Assembly (NCBI GenBank): GCA_963826695.1 | Contig: CAWGXZ010000003.1 | Coordinates: 62,001-126,000 of the forward strand | DNA: 64,000 bases | Direction of reading: 5' to 3' | Source of the DNA: CAWGXZ01 sp963826695 | GTDB lineage: Bacteria > Pseudomonadota > Gammaproteobacteria > Burkholderiales > Burkholderiaceae_C | Shown here: piece by piece, positions 1 to 10,100 of the stretch | Position numbering within the stretch: position 1 is the first letter of the stretch | Layout: each line of letters opens with the position of its first letter | Made by a program: the position numbers and the translations under genes | The notes under the pieces: generated by a model | The model's database searches: none | What the model saw: the letters and a program-made list of their open reading frames with translations, nothing else | What the model was told of the DNA's origin: nothing

Positions 1-681
1 ACGCCGCTGACGTCCATCCGTGCGCTTGCCGAGCTGATGGCCGAGGATGCCGACATGGACGCTGTTCAGCGCCAGCAGTTCCTCGGCATCATCGTCGCCG
101 AGACCCAGCGCCTGGCCCGGCTGGTGAATCAGGTCCTCGACCTGGCAAAGATCGAGTCGGGCCATGCCGAATGGCACAACGCGCCGGTCGACCTGCGCGA
201 GGTGGCCCGCCGGGCGGTGCTGACGACCGAGGAACTGGTGCACGAGCGTGGCGGCGAGGTCCATCTGCACAGCCCGGCCGAGCTGCCGACGCTGGTTGCG
301 GATTTCGACCGGCTGCTGCAGGTGATGCTGAACCTGTTGTCCAACGCGGCCAAGTTCCTGCCGACCGAGGGCGGCCGTGTCGACGTGCGCATCAGCGGCG
401 GCGACGAGGGCGTGACCGTCGCCGTTCAGGACAACGGCGACGGCGTCCATCCCGACCAGCAAGCACTCGTCTTCGAGCGCTTCCGACAGGGCGGCGACGA
501 GTCGAACCGGCCACAGGGCACGGGCCTCGGCCTGCCGATCAGCCGCGAGATCGTCGAGCACTTCGGCGGTCGCCTGTGGCTGGAGTCGCAACCCGGCGAA
601 GGCGCCTGCTTCGCCTTTTTCATCCCGTGGAAGACGCCCGCCGGCGATCCGGCCGAGGCCCAGAACGGAGAAGGCCCATGA
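1..681 (+). CDS. Sensor histidine kinase, C-terminal part (5' end outside window)
   Basis: The frame is open from base 1, so only the kinase core of a longer protein is visible. It begins in the HisKA helix just after the phospho-His (TPLTSIRALAELM is the usual sequence after H-E-L-R). A HATPase_c domain follows: N box (NLLSNAAKF), G1 box (DNGDGV) and G2 box (GTGLGLPIS). It ends with the typical strand FAFFIPW. Its stop overlaps the start of the next gene (ATGA), so kinase and regulator are translationally coupled. In related betaproteobacteria I recall such kinases carrying an N-terminal sodium/solute symporter domain and sitting near acetate genes; that part is not visible here. The kinase-core assignment is certain, the ligand is unknown. 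Confidence 0.9.
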   Translation, partial: TPLTSIRALAELMAEDADMDAVQRQQFLGIIVAETQRLARLVNQVLDLAKIESGHAEWHNAPVDLREVARRAVLTTEELVHERGGEVHLHSPAELPTLVADFDRLLQVMLNLLSNAAKFLPTEGGRVDVRISGGDEGVTVAVQDNGDGVHPDQQALVFERFRQGGDESNRPQGTGLGLPISREIVEHFGGRLWLESQPGEGACFAFFIPWKTPAGDPAEAQNGEGP

Positions 682-1052
682 ACGAGAAGATCCTGATTGC
701 CGACGACGAGCCGAACATCCTGATTTCGCTCGAGTACCTGATGAAGCGCGAAGGCTTCCAGGTCAGCGTGGCACGCGACGGGCAGGAGGCGCTGGAAGCT
801 TTTGCCCGCGACAGACCGCAGGTGGTGTTGCTCGACGTGATGATGCCGAAGAAGAGCGGCTTCGATGTCTGCCAGGCGCTGCGCGCCGACGACGCCAACC
901 GCGATGTCCGGATCGTGCTGCTGACCGCCAAGGGCCGCGATACCGACCTGGCCAAGGGCACTGCGCTCGGTGCCGATGCCTACATGACCAAGCCTTTCTC
1001 GACCCGGGAGCTGGTGCAGAAGGTGCGCGAACTGCTCGAGCGGCCGGCGTGA
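678..1052 (+). CDS. Single-domain CheY-like response regulator
   Basis: This is a 124-residue receiver domain with no output domain. The acidic pocket (ADDEP near residue 10), the phospho-acceptor Asp in LLDVMMPK and the conserved Lys in MTKPFS are all present. It starts on ATG inside the ATGA overlap with the kinase, and its TGA overlaps a GTG start of the next gene, giving a three-gene coupled unit. With no DNA-binding domain it probably passes the signal by protein contact, and the downstream kinase-like/exonuclease fusion is the obvious candidate partner. That partnership is inferred from gene order only. Confidence 0.9.
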   Translation: MNEKILIADDEPNILISLEYLMKREGFQVSVARDGQEALEAFARDRPQVVLLDVMMPKKSGFDVCQALRADDANRDVRIVLLTAKGRDTDLAKGTALGADAYMTKPFSTRELVQKVRELLERPA

Positions 1053-3217
1053 AGAGCGACAAGCGCTTCGCGGTCGGGCTGACGCTCGTCCTGCTGCTGG
1101 TCAGCGCCTGGGCGCTGCTGGCCGCCGCTGCCGTCTGGGCGACGCTCGAGCCCGTGGCCCGCTCGACGGTCGCCGCCGCGCTTTCCGACCGCATCGCGTT
1201 GGCGCTGCTGGTGTGGGCCTTCCAGGCGGGCCTTTGCGCCTGGCTGTTCCACCGCTTCTACGCCAGCCATGTCGTGGCGCCCGGGCAGCTCGCCGAAGCG
1301 GCGGCGACGCTGCTCGCCAGCAGCACCGAGCGGCCGCTCGTGGCGGCGGGTAGCGCCGAGACACGTGCGCTGGCGGCCCTCATCGATTCGCTGGCGCAGC
1401 AGCGCGGCGCCTTGCGCGACGATGTCGATCGCAGGGTGCGCGAAGCCAGCCGCGAAGTCGAGCAGGAACGCAATCGCCTGGCGGCGCTGATGTCCGAGCT
1501 GACCGAAAGCGTGGTCGTCTGCAATCTCGACGGCCGCATCCTGCTCTACAACGGTCGCGCCCGGCTGCTCTTCCGCAGCCTCTCGCGGGCGCCGGCGCTT
1601 GCGGACGGTGCCGAGCTGATCGGCATCGGCCGCTCGATCTACGGCGTCTTCGACACCCAGCTGGTGGCGCATGCGCTGGAGGCGATCGAGCAGCGCATGC
1701 AGCGCGGCGCCGCGACGCCGACGGCCCAGTTCGTCACCACCACCGCCGGCGGACAGCTGCTCAGGGCGCAGATGGCGCCGGTGCGCGCCACCGGGGACGA
1801 TGCGGCCGGCGCGCGCCTGAGCGGCTTCGTGCTGATGCTCGCCGACATCACCTCGGACTTCGAGACCGATTCGGCACGCGACCGGTTGCTCAACGCGCTG
1901 GCCGAAGGCGGCCGGGCGTCGCTGGCCAACCTGCAGGCGGCGATCGACATGCTCGACTACCCCGACCTCGACCCGGCCATGCGCGAGCGCTTCCAGGGTG
2001 TCGTGCGCGACGAGGTTCGGGCGATGAGCGGGCGGGTCCAGGCGCTGGCCAACGAGGCCGCGCGCGACATGAAGACGCGCTGGCCGCTCGAGGACATGCT
2101 CGGCGCCGACCTCGTCGGTGCGGCCGCACGCCGCATCGCCAGCGTTGCCGGCATTCGCGCCCACGGCGACGACACCGATGCGGCGCTCTGGCTCAAGGTC
2201 GACAGCTTCTCGCTGCTGCAGGCGCTGTGCTACCTCGCCGCGCGGCTGGCCGAGGAGTTCGAGGTCAAGCTGGTGCAGCTGCGGCTGCAGGCTGCCGACG
2301 CGAACCGGGTGCATCTCGACCTGGTCTGGGCCGGTCGGGTCATGAGCACCGAGACGGTGATCAGCTGGGAAACCGACCCGATGCGCATCGGCGGCGAGAA
2401 CCTGCCGCTGACGGTGCGCGATGTCGTCGAGCGCCACGGCGGCGCCTTCTGGTTCGGCCGCGAGCGGGTGCGCCACCAGGCGTTCTTCCGCTTCCTGCTG
2501 CCGCTGGCGCATGGCGCGGCGGCGGCCGAGGGGGCGGCGCTCGCCCAGGGCGACGCCCGGCCCGAGTACTACGACTTCGACCTGTTCCGCACCAGCGCGC
2601 AGTCCCGCACGCTGGACGACCGCCTGCTGACCGAGCTGGCCTACACCGTCTTCGATACCGAAACCACCGGGCTCGACCCGGCCGCCGGCGACGAAATACT
2701 CCAGATCGGCGCCACCCGCATCGTCAATGGCCGGCTGCTGCGCCACGAATCGTTCGACCGGCTGGTGGATCCGCAGCGGCCGATCCCAGCGGCCTCGATA
2801 CCGATCCACGGCATCGGCCCCGACATGGTGGCCGGCCAGCCGACCCTGGTCGAGGTGCTGCCGGCCTTCCACCGTTACGCCGCCGATACCGTGCTCGTCG
2901 CGCACAACGCGGCCTTCGACATGCGCTTCCTGCAGCTCAAGGAGGCCGCCACCGGGGTGCGCTTCGACCAGCCTGTGCTCGATACCCTGCTGCTCTCGGC
3001 CGTGATCCATCCGAACCAGGATTCGCACGCGCTCGAAGCGATTGCCGGGCGCTTCGGCGTCACCGTGGTCGGCCGGCACACGGCGCTCGGCGACGCGATC
3101 GTCACCGCCGAGGTTTTCCTGCGCATGGTCCCGCTGCTCGCCGACAAGGGTATCCGCACGCTCGGCGAGGCGCGCGAAGCCGCGCGGCAGACGTATTACG
3201 CGAGGCTGACGTATTGA
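1049..3217 (+). CDS. Membrane PAS / degenerate kinase-like / DnaQ-type 3'-5' exonuclease fusion
   Basis: This 722-residue protein starts on GTG inside a GTGA overlap. Two membrane helices (about residues 8-32 and 46-69) are followed by a charged helix and a PAS-like domain (about 145-280, around ESVVVCNLDGRILLYN). A region at about 285-490 resembles a histidine-kinase core but has no HELR/T-P phospho-acceptor motif; it still ends in kinase-like strands (DVVERHGGAFWFG). The C-terminal 190 residues are a DEDDh exonuclease of the DNA polymerase III epsilon type: FDTETTG near 534-540, HNAAFDMRF, and an H-x4-D pair in HTALGD. The exonuclease catalytic residues look intact. A nuclease joined to a membrane sensor is unexpected; the order kinase, regulator, exonuclease recurs in betaproteobacteria as I remember it. 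Its function is unknown. Confidence 0.85.
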   Translation: MKSDKRFAVGLTLVLLLVSAWALLAAAAVWATLEPVARSTVAAALSDRIALALLVWAFQAGLCAWLFHRFYASHVVAPGQLAEAAATLLASSTERPLVAAGSAETRALAALIDSLAQQRGALRDDVDRRVREASREVEQERNRLAALMSELTESVVVCNLDGRILLYNGRARLLFRSLSRAPALADGAELIGIGRSIYGVFDTQLVAHALEAIEQRMQRGAATPTAQFVTTTAGGQLLRAQMAPVRATGDDAAGARLSGFVLMLADITSDFETDSARDRLLNALAEGGRASLANLQAAIDMLDYPDLDPAMRERFQGVVRDEVRAMSGRVQALANEAARDMKTRWPLEDMLGADLVGAAARRIASVAGIRAHGDDTDAALWLKVDSFSLLQALCYLAARLAEEFEVKLVQLRLQAADANRVHLDLVWAGRVMSTETVISWETDPMRIGGENLPLTVRDVVERHGGAFWFGRERVRHQAFFRFLLPLAHGAAAAEGAALAQGDARPEYYDFDLFRTSAQSRTLDDRLLTELAYTVFDTETTGLDPAAGDEILQIGATRIVNGRLLRHESFDRLVDPQRPIPAASIPIHGIGPDMVAGQPTLVEVLPAFHRYAADTVLVAHNAAFDMRFLQLKEAATGVRFDQPVLDTLLLSAVIHPNQDSHALEAIAGRFGVTVVGRHTALGDAIVTAEVFLRMVPLLADKGIRTLGEAREAARQTYYARLTY

Positions 3218-3430
3218 GAGCGGCGCGGCGGGCCCAGCGCGCCGCAGCAGCCCGCTATAACCTCCGCCCGATGTCTGCAAACGCCTGATTTTCGACACCG
3301 CCGCCGATCAACCTGCCCGGCGGGCTTCCGCCGCGTTGCCGAGGCACTCGCCGCCCGCGGTCATCCCCATCCGCCGCGCTGGCTCGACCTGCCCGCGCAC
3401 ACTTCGCAGGCCGCGGCCGATGCGCTCGGC

Positions 3431-3784
3431 GTGGCGCTCGGCCAGATCGCCAAGAGCGTGATCTTTCGCCGGTTGGCTGACGACGGCGCCGTGCTGGTCG
3501 TGACCTCGGGTGACCGCCGGGTCGACGAACAACGCGTCACCGCGCGGGTCGGCGCCATCGGTCGTGCCGACGCGGCGTTCGTCAAGCGCCAGACGGGTTT
3601 CTCGATCGGTGGGGTGGCGCCACTGGCGCATACCGGCGAGGTGACGACGCTGATCGACGCCGAGCTGTTCCGATTCGCGTCGATCTGGGCAGCGGCCGGC
3701 CATCCGCAGGGCGTTTTCGAGATGACGCCAGGCGATTTGCAGCGCCTCACCGGCGCGCCGGTGGCCGACGTGGTGCAGGCGTGA
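3431..3784 (+). CDS. YbaK/EbsC-type aminoacyl-tRNA deacylase-like protein, 5' end frameshifted
   Basis: The 117 residues from this GTG match the core of the YbaK/EbsC family, which hydrolyses mischarged tRNAs: LGQIAKSVIFRR, a strand pair ending VVTSGDRRVDE, and SIGGVAPLAH near the C-terminus. Homology-like coding continues upstream in the same frame to about base 3320 (GFRRVAEALAARGHPHPP), but that stretch has no start codon. Removing one C from the CCC near 3316-3318 would join it to the reading frame just upstream (INLP), but a TGA at 3286-3288 separates that from the ATG at 3271. The natural protein is therefore probably 35-50 residues longer and the sequence carries an insertion. The stop overlaps the next GTG start. 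Confidence 0.75.
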   Translation: MALGQIAKSVIFRRLADDGAVLVVTSGDRRVDEQRVTARVGAIGRADAAFVKRQTGFSIGGVAPLAHTGEVTTLIDAELFRFASIWAAAGHPQGVFEMTPGDLQRLTGAPVADVVQA

Positions 3785-4011
3785 GCGGCAACGGCAGCGG
3801 TGCGCCGACGTACCGCGTGGCCAGCCCCTGCATCGGCGTCTGCCGCATCGACGCGGCCAGCAGCTGGTGCGTCGGTTGCGCGCGGTCGATGACCGAAATT
3901 GCCGACTGGCCGACGACGCCCGATGCGGCACGCCGCGCACTCTGGAAGCAGCTTCCCGCACGCCGTGCGGCGCTGCGCGCCAGCGGTGCCGGTGATTTTC
4001 CCGGCACCTGA
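3781..4011 (+). CDS. DUF1289 family small Cys-rich protein
   Basis: A 76-residue protein with the family signature: SPCIGVCRID, then WCVGCARSMTEIADW. The four conserved cysteines suggest metal or Fe-S binding, though no function is established that I know of. The start is a GTG overlapping the stop of the YbaK-like gene (GTGA), so the two are co-translated. The usual family length is 60-80 residues, so it is complete. Confidence 0.85.
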   Translation: MSGNGSGAPTYRVASPCIGVCRIDAASSWCVGCARSMTEIADWPTTPDAARRALWKQLPARRAALRASGAGDFPGT

Positions 4012-4028
4012 CGCCGCCGGGTGTGGCC

Positions 4029-5246
4029 TTACAACGTGCGGCCGGCGAGCAGCCCGCGCGCGGCGAGGTTGGACATGAAGGCGCGCAGTCCGAAGCGCCA
4101 TGGCGGCGCCGCCTCGCTGTGCGTGACCCGGTTGCGCAACTCGCCCAGCCGCGCACTGCGGATCGACACCACGTCGTCCAGCTTGTGGGTGAAGCCGCCG
4201 CCCGGCTCGTCGCGGTCCTCGACCGGCGCGAACAGCGTGCCCATGAAGAGCATGAAGCCGTCGGGGTACTGGTGCGCGGCGATCGTCTGGGCGACGAGTT
4301 CGGTCGGGTCCCGGCTGATCCGGGCCATCGAGTTGACGCCGCGCATGACGAAGCCGTCGCTGCCTTCGACGCGCAGATGCACCGTCTCGCTGCGCACGTC
4401 GTCGAGGCCGTAGCTGGCATCGAAGAGGCGGATGAAGGGGCCGATCGCGCAGGAGGCGTTGTTGTCCTTGGCCTTGCCGAGCAGCAGCGCGCTGCGGCCT
4501 TCGATGTCGCGCAGGTTGACGTCGTTGCCGAGCGTGGCACCGACGATCTCGCCGCGGCCCGACACCGCCAGGACGACTTCGGGCTCGGGGTTGTTCCACG
4601 CCGAGTCACTGCGGATGCCGACGTCGTCGCCGGTGCCGACCGCGGCGAGCACCGGTGCCTTGGTGAAGACTTCGGCATCGGGACCGATGCCGACCTCGAG
4701 GTACTGCGACCACAGGCCCTGTTCCTGCAGCACGCGCTTCAGCGCCATGGCGTCGGCCGAACCCGGCTTGATCGCGGCCAGGTTGTCGCCGACCAGCGAT
4801 TGCACCTGACCGCGCACGGCGGCCGCGCGCGCCGGATCACCGCCGGCCTGCTCCTCGATGACGCGCTCGACCATGCTCGATGCGAAGGTCACGCCGGCGG
4901 CCTTGATCACCTGCAGGTCGCAAGGCGCCAGCAGGAACGGGCGGCCGGCATCGCGCGTCGCTGCAGGCGCATTGGCAACCAGCTCGTCGACGCCGCAGAG
5001 CCGCTTGCCGGCGGTCGCCTGCACCCGCGCTGCCGGGTCCGGCACGTCGAGCAGCGTGCTCATGGTCGCGAATTCGCCCGAAAGGTCGAAAACGCCGTTT
5101 TCTCGGATCGCCACGACCGCCGGGCCGCCGGGTGATCCGGGAACCCAGACGCGGGCGACCAGCGTTCCGGTGCAGCCGTCTTCGGGCAGCGAGGTGGCGA
5201 CCGCTGCATCCGGGGCGGTTGCGCGCGAGGTGTCGGAAGTGTTCAA
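4029..5246 (-). CDS. Fumarylacetoacetate hydrolase (FAH) family protein
   Basis: A 405-residue FAH-superfamily enzyme, likely a metal-dependent 2-keto acid hydratase or C-C hydrolase in carbohydrate or aromatic acid catabolism. Visible family blocks include GVTFASSMVERVIEEQ, the metal-binding region EVGIGPDAEVFTK, NNPEPEVVL, and ATLGNDVNLRDIEGRSALL. I chose the TTG at 5246 as start because AAGGAA lies 6-7 bases upstream (complement of 5253-5258). In-frame upstream sequence is low-complexity and unlike the family. The gene diverges from the efflux operon. It may act with the sugar-acid dehydratase 20 kb away, but that is speculation. Substrate unknown. Confidence 0.85.
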   Translation of the reverse strand: MNTSDTSRATAPDAAVATSLPEDGCTGTLVARVWVPGSPGGPAVVAIRENGVFDLSGEFATMSTLLDVPDPAARVQATAGKRLCGVDELVANAPAATRDAGRPFLLAPCDLQVIKAAGVTFASSMVERVIEEQAGGDPARAAAVRGQVQSLVGDNLAAIKPGSADAMALKRVLQEQGLWSQYLEVGIGPDAEVFTKAPVLAAVGTGDDVGIRSDSAWNNPEPEVVLAVSGRGEIVGATLGNDVNLRDIEGRSALLLGKAKDNNASCAIGPFIRLFDASYGLDDVRSETVHLRVEGSDGFVMRGVNSMARISRDPTELVAQTIAAHQYPDGFMLFMGTLFAPVEDRDEPGGGFTHKLDDVVSIRSARLGELRNRVTHSEAAPPWRFGLRAFMSNLAARGLLAGRTL

Positions 5247-5509
5247 GACAGGTTCCTTTGCGATGGGTTCAGGTTCGGCCGGCCGTAGCAGGAAGCCCCT
5301 GGCACGGCGCGCGCCGGGGGTCGGCCCGTCCGGCGGTGGTGCCAGGCGGCCCACATTCTCGGTCGGACCGGCACGGCCGCTTCGCTGTCCGCACCTGCGG
5401 CCATCGCGGCGTCCGACGCAACACAATCCAGCAACACCACGGCCCTAAGCTGCTGCATCGCCGTCGATGGCCCGGCCCATCGCGACTTCGTTCCCGACGC
5501 CCACTACTT

Positions 5510-7123
5510 ATGCCTGCTTCCGAAGTACCGCGCCCGGCGCCACCACGCTCTCGCCGCCACGCGCTGATCAGTGCGCTGGCGGTGCTGTTGCTGGCCGCGC
5601 TGGTCGGGTTGTCGTGGTACCTGACGCAGCGCGAGCCAGCGCCCGGTCCGGGGGCGGGGCCCGGCGCTGCCGGGGGAGGCGGCGCGCGCGGCGGCCGTGG
5701 CGGCCGGGGTGCGCCGTCGACCACCGTGGGTGTTGCCGTCGCCGAGCAGGCCGATGTGCCGATCACCGTCGAGGCGCTCGGCACCGTCAGCCCGGTGGCG
5801 TCGGTCACGCTGCGGCCGCAGGTGTCGGGCGTGCTGCGCGAGGTGCTGTTCAAGGAGGGCGAGAAGGTCCGGGCCGGCCAGCTGCTTGCGCGCATCGACC
5901 CGCGCGCATTCGAGCTCGCGCTGCAGCAGGCGAGCGGCCAGCGTCAGCGCGATGCCGCCCAGCTGGAGAACGCCCGGCTGACGCTGCAGCGCTACCGGAC
6001 CTTGCTGCAGCAGGACTCGATCGCCCGGCAGGACGTCGACACCCAGGCGGCGCTGGTGCGCCAGCTCGAAGGCACGGTCGCGACGAGCCGGGCCACCGAG
6101 AGTTCTGCCCGGCTGAACCTCGGCTACAGCCGGGTCGTCGCGCCGATCGCCGGGCGTGTCGGCCTGCGGGTGGTCGATCGCGGCAATGTGGTCAATCCCG
6201 GAGATGCCGGCGGTATCGTGCGGATCACCCAGACGGCGCCGATCGATGTCGAATTCTCGCTGCCGCAGGACCGCGTTCCCGAGGTGCAGGCCCGCGTGGC
6301 CGCAGGCGCCCGGCTGGCGGTCACGGCGCTCGACCGCAGCCGGGCCACCGTGCTCGACAGCGGGCGCTTCCTGACGCTCGACAACCAGATCGACGTGCAG
6401 ACCGGCACCGTCCGCGCCAAGGCGCGTTTTGCCAATGCCCGGGAAACGCTGTTCCCGAACCAGTTCGTCAACGTCCGGCTGCTGCTGCAGACGCTCGAAG
6501 GCGCGGTGGTGGTGCCGGTGGCGGCGCTGCGCAGTGGCAGCCAGGGCGATTACGTCTACGTGCTCGACGAAGCTGCCCGTACCGTCGCACTGCGGCCGGT
6601 AAAGCGCGGCCCCGCGACCGACACGCGGGTGGTCGTTGCCTCGGGCTTGCAGCCCGGCGAGAAGGTGATTACCGAAGGCGCCGACCGCCTGAAGGACGGG
6701 GCCCGGGTCGCATTGCCCGGCGATACGCCGGCCTCCGGCGCGGGTGGTCGGCGCCGACGCGGCGAGCCGGGCGGCGGTGCCGCCGCGGGTCCTGCAGCCG
6801 ACGACCGCCGCGGCGAAGGCGCCACCGCATCGGCACCCGCCGCTGGCGCGAGCAACGCTGTTCCTGGCGGGTCGCGCCTGCCCGACGCCGAGCGCCAGAG
6901 CCGGAGGGCCGCGCGTGCGGCTGCGGCGGCCGAAGGCGACGCGTCGGCGTCGCCCATCGGCGCAAGCAGTCCGGCGTTCGGCCGAGGCGGCCTGTCCGAT
7001 GCCGAACGCCAGAGCCGCCGGGCCGCGCGCGCGGCCGCGGTGGACGACGCTGAGGCACCGACGCCGCCGCAAGCCGCGTCCGCACCGCGCCGCCGCCGCG
7101 CGTCCGACGCGGCTGCGCAGTGA
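5510..7123 (+). CDS. mdtA: RND efflux periplasmic adaptor (MdtA/MuxA-like) with long Ala/Arg-rich tail
   Basis: A 537-residue membrane-fusion protein that would link the RND permeases to the outer-membrane channel. It has an N-terminal anchor helix (about 18-37), a Gly-rich linker (about 45-70), a lipoyl/hairpin domain (LRPQVSGVLREVLFKEGEKV to APIAGRVGLRVVDRGNVV), a beta-barrel, and a membrane-proximal domain ending near residue 404. Beyond that lie about 130 extra residues, rich in Ala, Arg, Gly and Pro. They contain a repeated motif, DAERQSRRAARAAA, near residues 458 and 496; MdtA-type proteins normally stop near 400-420. The TGA overlaps the GTG of the first permease. The core assignment is firm; the role of the tail is unknown. 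Confidence 0.9.
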   Translation: MPASEVPRPAPPRSRRHALISALAVLLLAALVGLSWYLTQREPAPGPGAGPGAAGGGGARGGRGGRGAPSTTVGVAVAEQADVPITVEALGTVSPVASVTLRPQVSGVLREVLFKEGEKVRAGQLLARIDPRAFELALQQASGQRQRDAAQLENARLTLQRYRTLLQQDSIARQDVDTQAALVRQLEGTVATSRATESSARLNLGYSRVVAPIAGRVGLRVVDRGNVVNPGDAGGIVRITQTAPIDVEFSLPQDRVPEVQARVAAGARLAVTALDRSRATVLDSGRFLTLDNQIDVQTGTVRAKARFANARETLFPNQFVNVRLLLQTLEGAVVVPVAALRSGSQGDYVYVLDEAARTVALRPVKRGPATDTRVVVASGLQPGEKVITEGADRLKDGARVALPGDTPASGAGGRRRRGEPGGGAAAGPAADDRRGEGATASAPAAGASNAVPGGSRLPDAERQSRRAARAAAAAEGDASASPIGASSPAFGRGGLSDAERQSRRAARAAAVDDAEAPTPPQAASAPRRRRASDAAAQ

Positions 7124-10100
7124 CCGCCGGCGCGCCACCGCCCGTGGCGCCGACGGGTGTCCAACCTGCCGAGGCAGGCGGCGCGCGCACGACGCTTGCG
7201 GCCGACAACGTCGGTGCGGCCCGCGCGCCGGGTGCCGGCCGTTCCATGCCTGCGGGTGATGCGCCTGACGCGGGCAATTCCGCCCCTGCCACCCGGCAGG
7301 TGGACGCAGGTGCAGCGGCGCCTGCCAGCGACCTCCGGCCCGCCGCCAGCGCCCTCAACCCCTCGCGCCCGTTCATCGAACGGCCGGTGGCGACGTCGCT
7401 GCTGATGCTGGCGATCGTCCTCGCGGGCATCCTCGGGTTTCGCTTTTTGCCGCTCTCGGCGTTGCCGCAGGTCGACTATCCGACGATCCAGGTGCGCACG
7501 CTCTATCCCGGTGCCAGCCCCGAGGTGATGAGCCGGACCGTCACCGCGCCGCTCGAGCGCAACTTCGGCCAGATGTCGGGGCTGCAGCGGATGAGCTCGA
7601 CCAGCGCGGCCGGGGTCTCGATCGTCACCCTGCAGTTCGGCCTCGGCCAGACGCTCGACGTCGCCGAGCAGGAGGTGCAGGCCGCCATCAACGCCGGTGG
7701 CTCGCTGCTGCCGGCCGACCTGCCGGCGCCGCCGGTCTATGCCAAGGTGAACCCTGCCGACGCGCCGGTGCTGACGCTGGCGATCACCTCGGCGACCATG
7801 CCGCTGACCGAGGTGCAGAACCTCGTCGACACGCGCCTGGCGCAGAAGATCAGCCAGGTCTCGGGTGTCGGCCTGGTGTCGCTGAGCGGCGGGCAGCGTC
7901 CTGCCGTGCGCATCCAGGCCGATACGCAGGCGCTTGCGTCGTATGGCCTGGGGCTCGACAACCTGCGCACGGCGATTGCGGCGGCCAATGCCAACAGCGC
8001 CAAGGGCAGCTTCGACGGACCGACGCGCGCCTACACGATCAATGCCAACGACCAGCTGCTGACCGCCGCCGAGTACGCGCAGCTGGTCGTCGCCTGGCGC
8101 AACCAGGCGCCGGTGCGCCTCGCCGACGTGGCGCGCATCGTCGACAGCGCCGAGAACAACCGGCTCGGCGCCTGGGCGGCGTCGGCGGGGCAGGGGCTGC
8201 GGCCGGCGATCGTGCTCGACGTGCAGCGCCAGCCGGGCGCCAACGTCATCGCCACGGTCGACGCGATCAAGGCCCGCCTGCCCGAGCTGCAGGCCGGGCT
8301 GCCGGCGAGCGTCGAGGTGCAGGTGCTGAGCGACCGCACGACGGGGATTCGGGCCTCGGTGCGCCATGTCGAGATCGAGCTGCTGCTCGCGGTGGGGCTG
8401 GTGGTGCTGGTGATCTTCGCCTTCCTGCACGATTTCCGCGCCACGGTGATCGCCAGCCTGGCGGTGCCGATCTCGCTGATCGGCAGCTGCGGCGCGATGG
8501 TTCTGCTCGGCTACAGCCTGAACAACCTCAGCCTGATGGCGCTGACGATCGCCACCGGCTTCGTCGTCGACGACGCGATCGTCATGATCGAGAACATCGC
8601 CCGCTACATCGAGGCCGGCGAGACGCCGATGGCCGCGGCGCTGAAGGGCGCGGCACAGATCGGCTTCACCATCGTCTCGCTGACGGTGTCGCTGATCGCG
8701 GTGCTGATCCCGCTGCTCTTCATGGGCGACATCGTCGGCCGGCTGTTCCGCGAATTCGCGGTCACGCTGGCGATCACCATCCTGATCTCCGGCGTCGTCT
8801 CGCTGACGCTGGTGCCGATGATGTCGGCGCGCTGGCTGCGCGCCGGCCACGCTGCCGCCGGCCCGGGCTCGTTCGGCAGGCGATTCCAGCGTGCCTTCGA
8901 CCAGGTCGTGGCCCGCTACGACCGGGCGCTGGTGTTCGTCCTCGACCGCCAGGGGATGACCCTGGTCGTCGCGCTGGCGACGCTGCTGCTGACCGTGCTG
9001 CTCTACCTGTGGATACCGAAGGGGCTGTTCCCGACGCAGGACACCGGCCAGCTGCAGGCGCGCATCGAAACCGCGCAGGCGGTCTCGTACGCGCGCATGT
9101 CCGCCCTGCAGCAGGCGGCGGCGCAAGCGCTGCTCGACGACCCGGCGGTCGAGAGCCTGAGTTCCTTCGTCGGCGTCGACGCTGGCAACAACACCATGCT
9201 GCACACCGGCCGGATGCTGATCAACCTGAAGGACGGCCGCAGCGGCGGCCCGCAGGCGATCATCGACCGGCTGCGCGAGCGCGTCGCGCAGGTGGCCGGC
9301 GTGACGATCTACCTGCAGCCGACGCAGGACCTGACGATCGACGCCGAAAGCGGCCCGACGCAATACCGGGTTTCGCTCGAGGGCGCCGACACCGCCACCG
9401 TGGCGCAGTGGGCGAACACGCTGGCGCAGCGGCTGCAGTCGGTGGCGCAGGTGCGCAACGTCGTCTCGGACGCCGCGGCAACCGGACTCGCCGCCTTCAT
9501 CGACATCGACCGCGACACCGCGTCGCGCCTGGGCATCAGCGCGTCGGCGGTCGACGAGGCGCTTTACAGCGCCTTCGGCCAGCGCATTGTCTCGACCATC
9601 TTCACCGAAACGAATCAGTACCGGGTGATTCTCGAGGCCCGGCCCGACCTGCTGACCACGCCCGAGTCGCTCGGCCTGCTGCACCTGAAGACCAGCTCGG
9701 GCGGCACGACGCCGCTCTCGGCGATCGCCAGGATCAGCGAGCGCCCGGCGCCGCTGCAGGTGACGCATGTCGCGCAGTACCCGGCGACGACGCTCGGTTT
9801 CGACACCGCGCCCGGCGTTTCGCTCGGTCAGGCGGTCGATGCGATCCGGCAGGCCGCCGTCGACGCCCGGCTGCCGCCGAGCGTGACGATGACCTTCCTC
9901 GGCGCGGCAGGCGCCTACCAGCAGTCGCTTGCCAGCCAGCTGTGGCTGATCCTCGCCGCGGTGGTCTGCGTCTACATCGTCCTCGGCGTGCTCTACGAGA
10001 GCTTCATCCACCCGCTGACGATCCTCTCGACGCTGCCCTCGGCAGGCGTCGGCGCGCTGCTCGCGCTGATGCTCGCCGGCGAGGACCTGGGCGTGATCGG

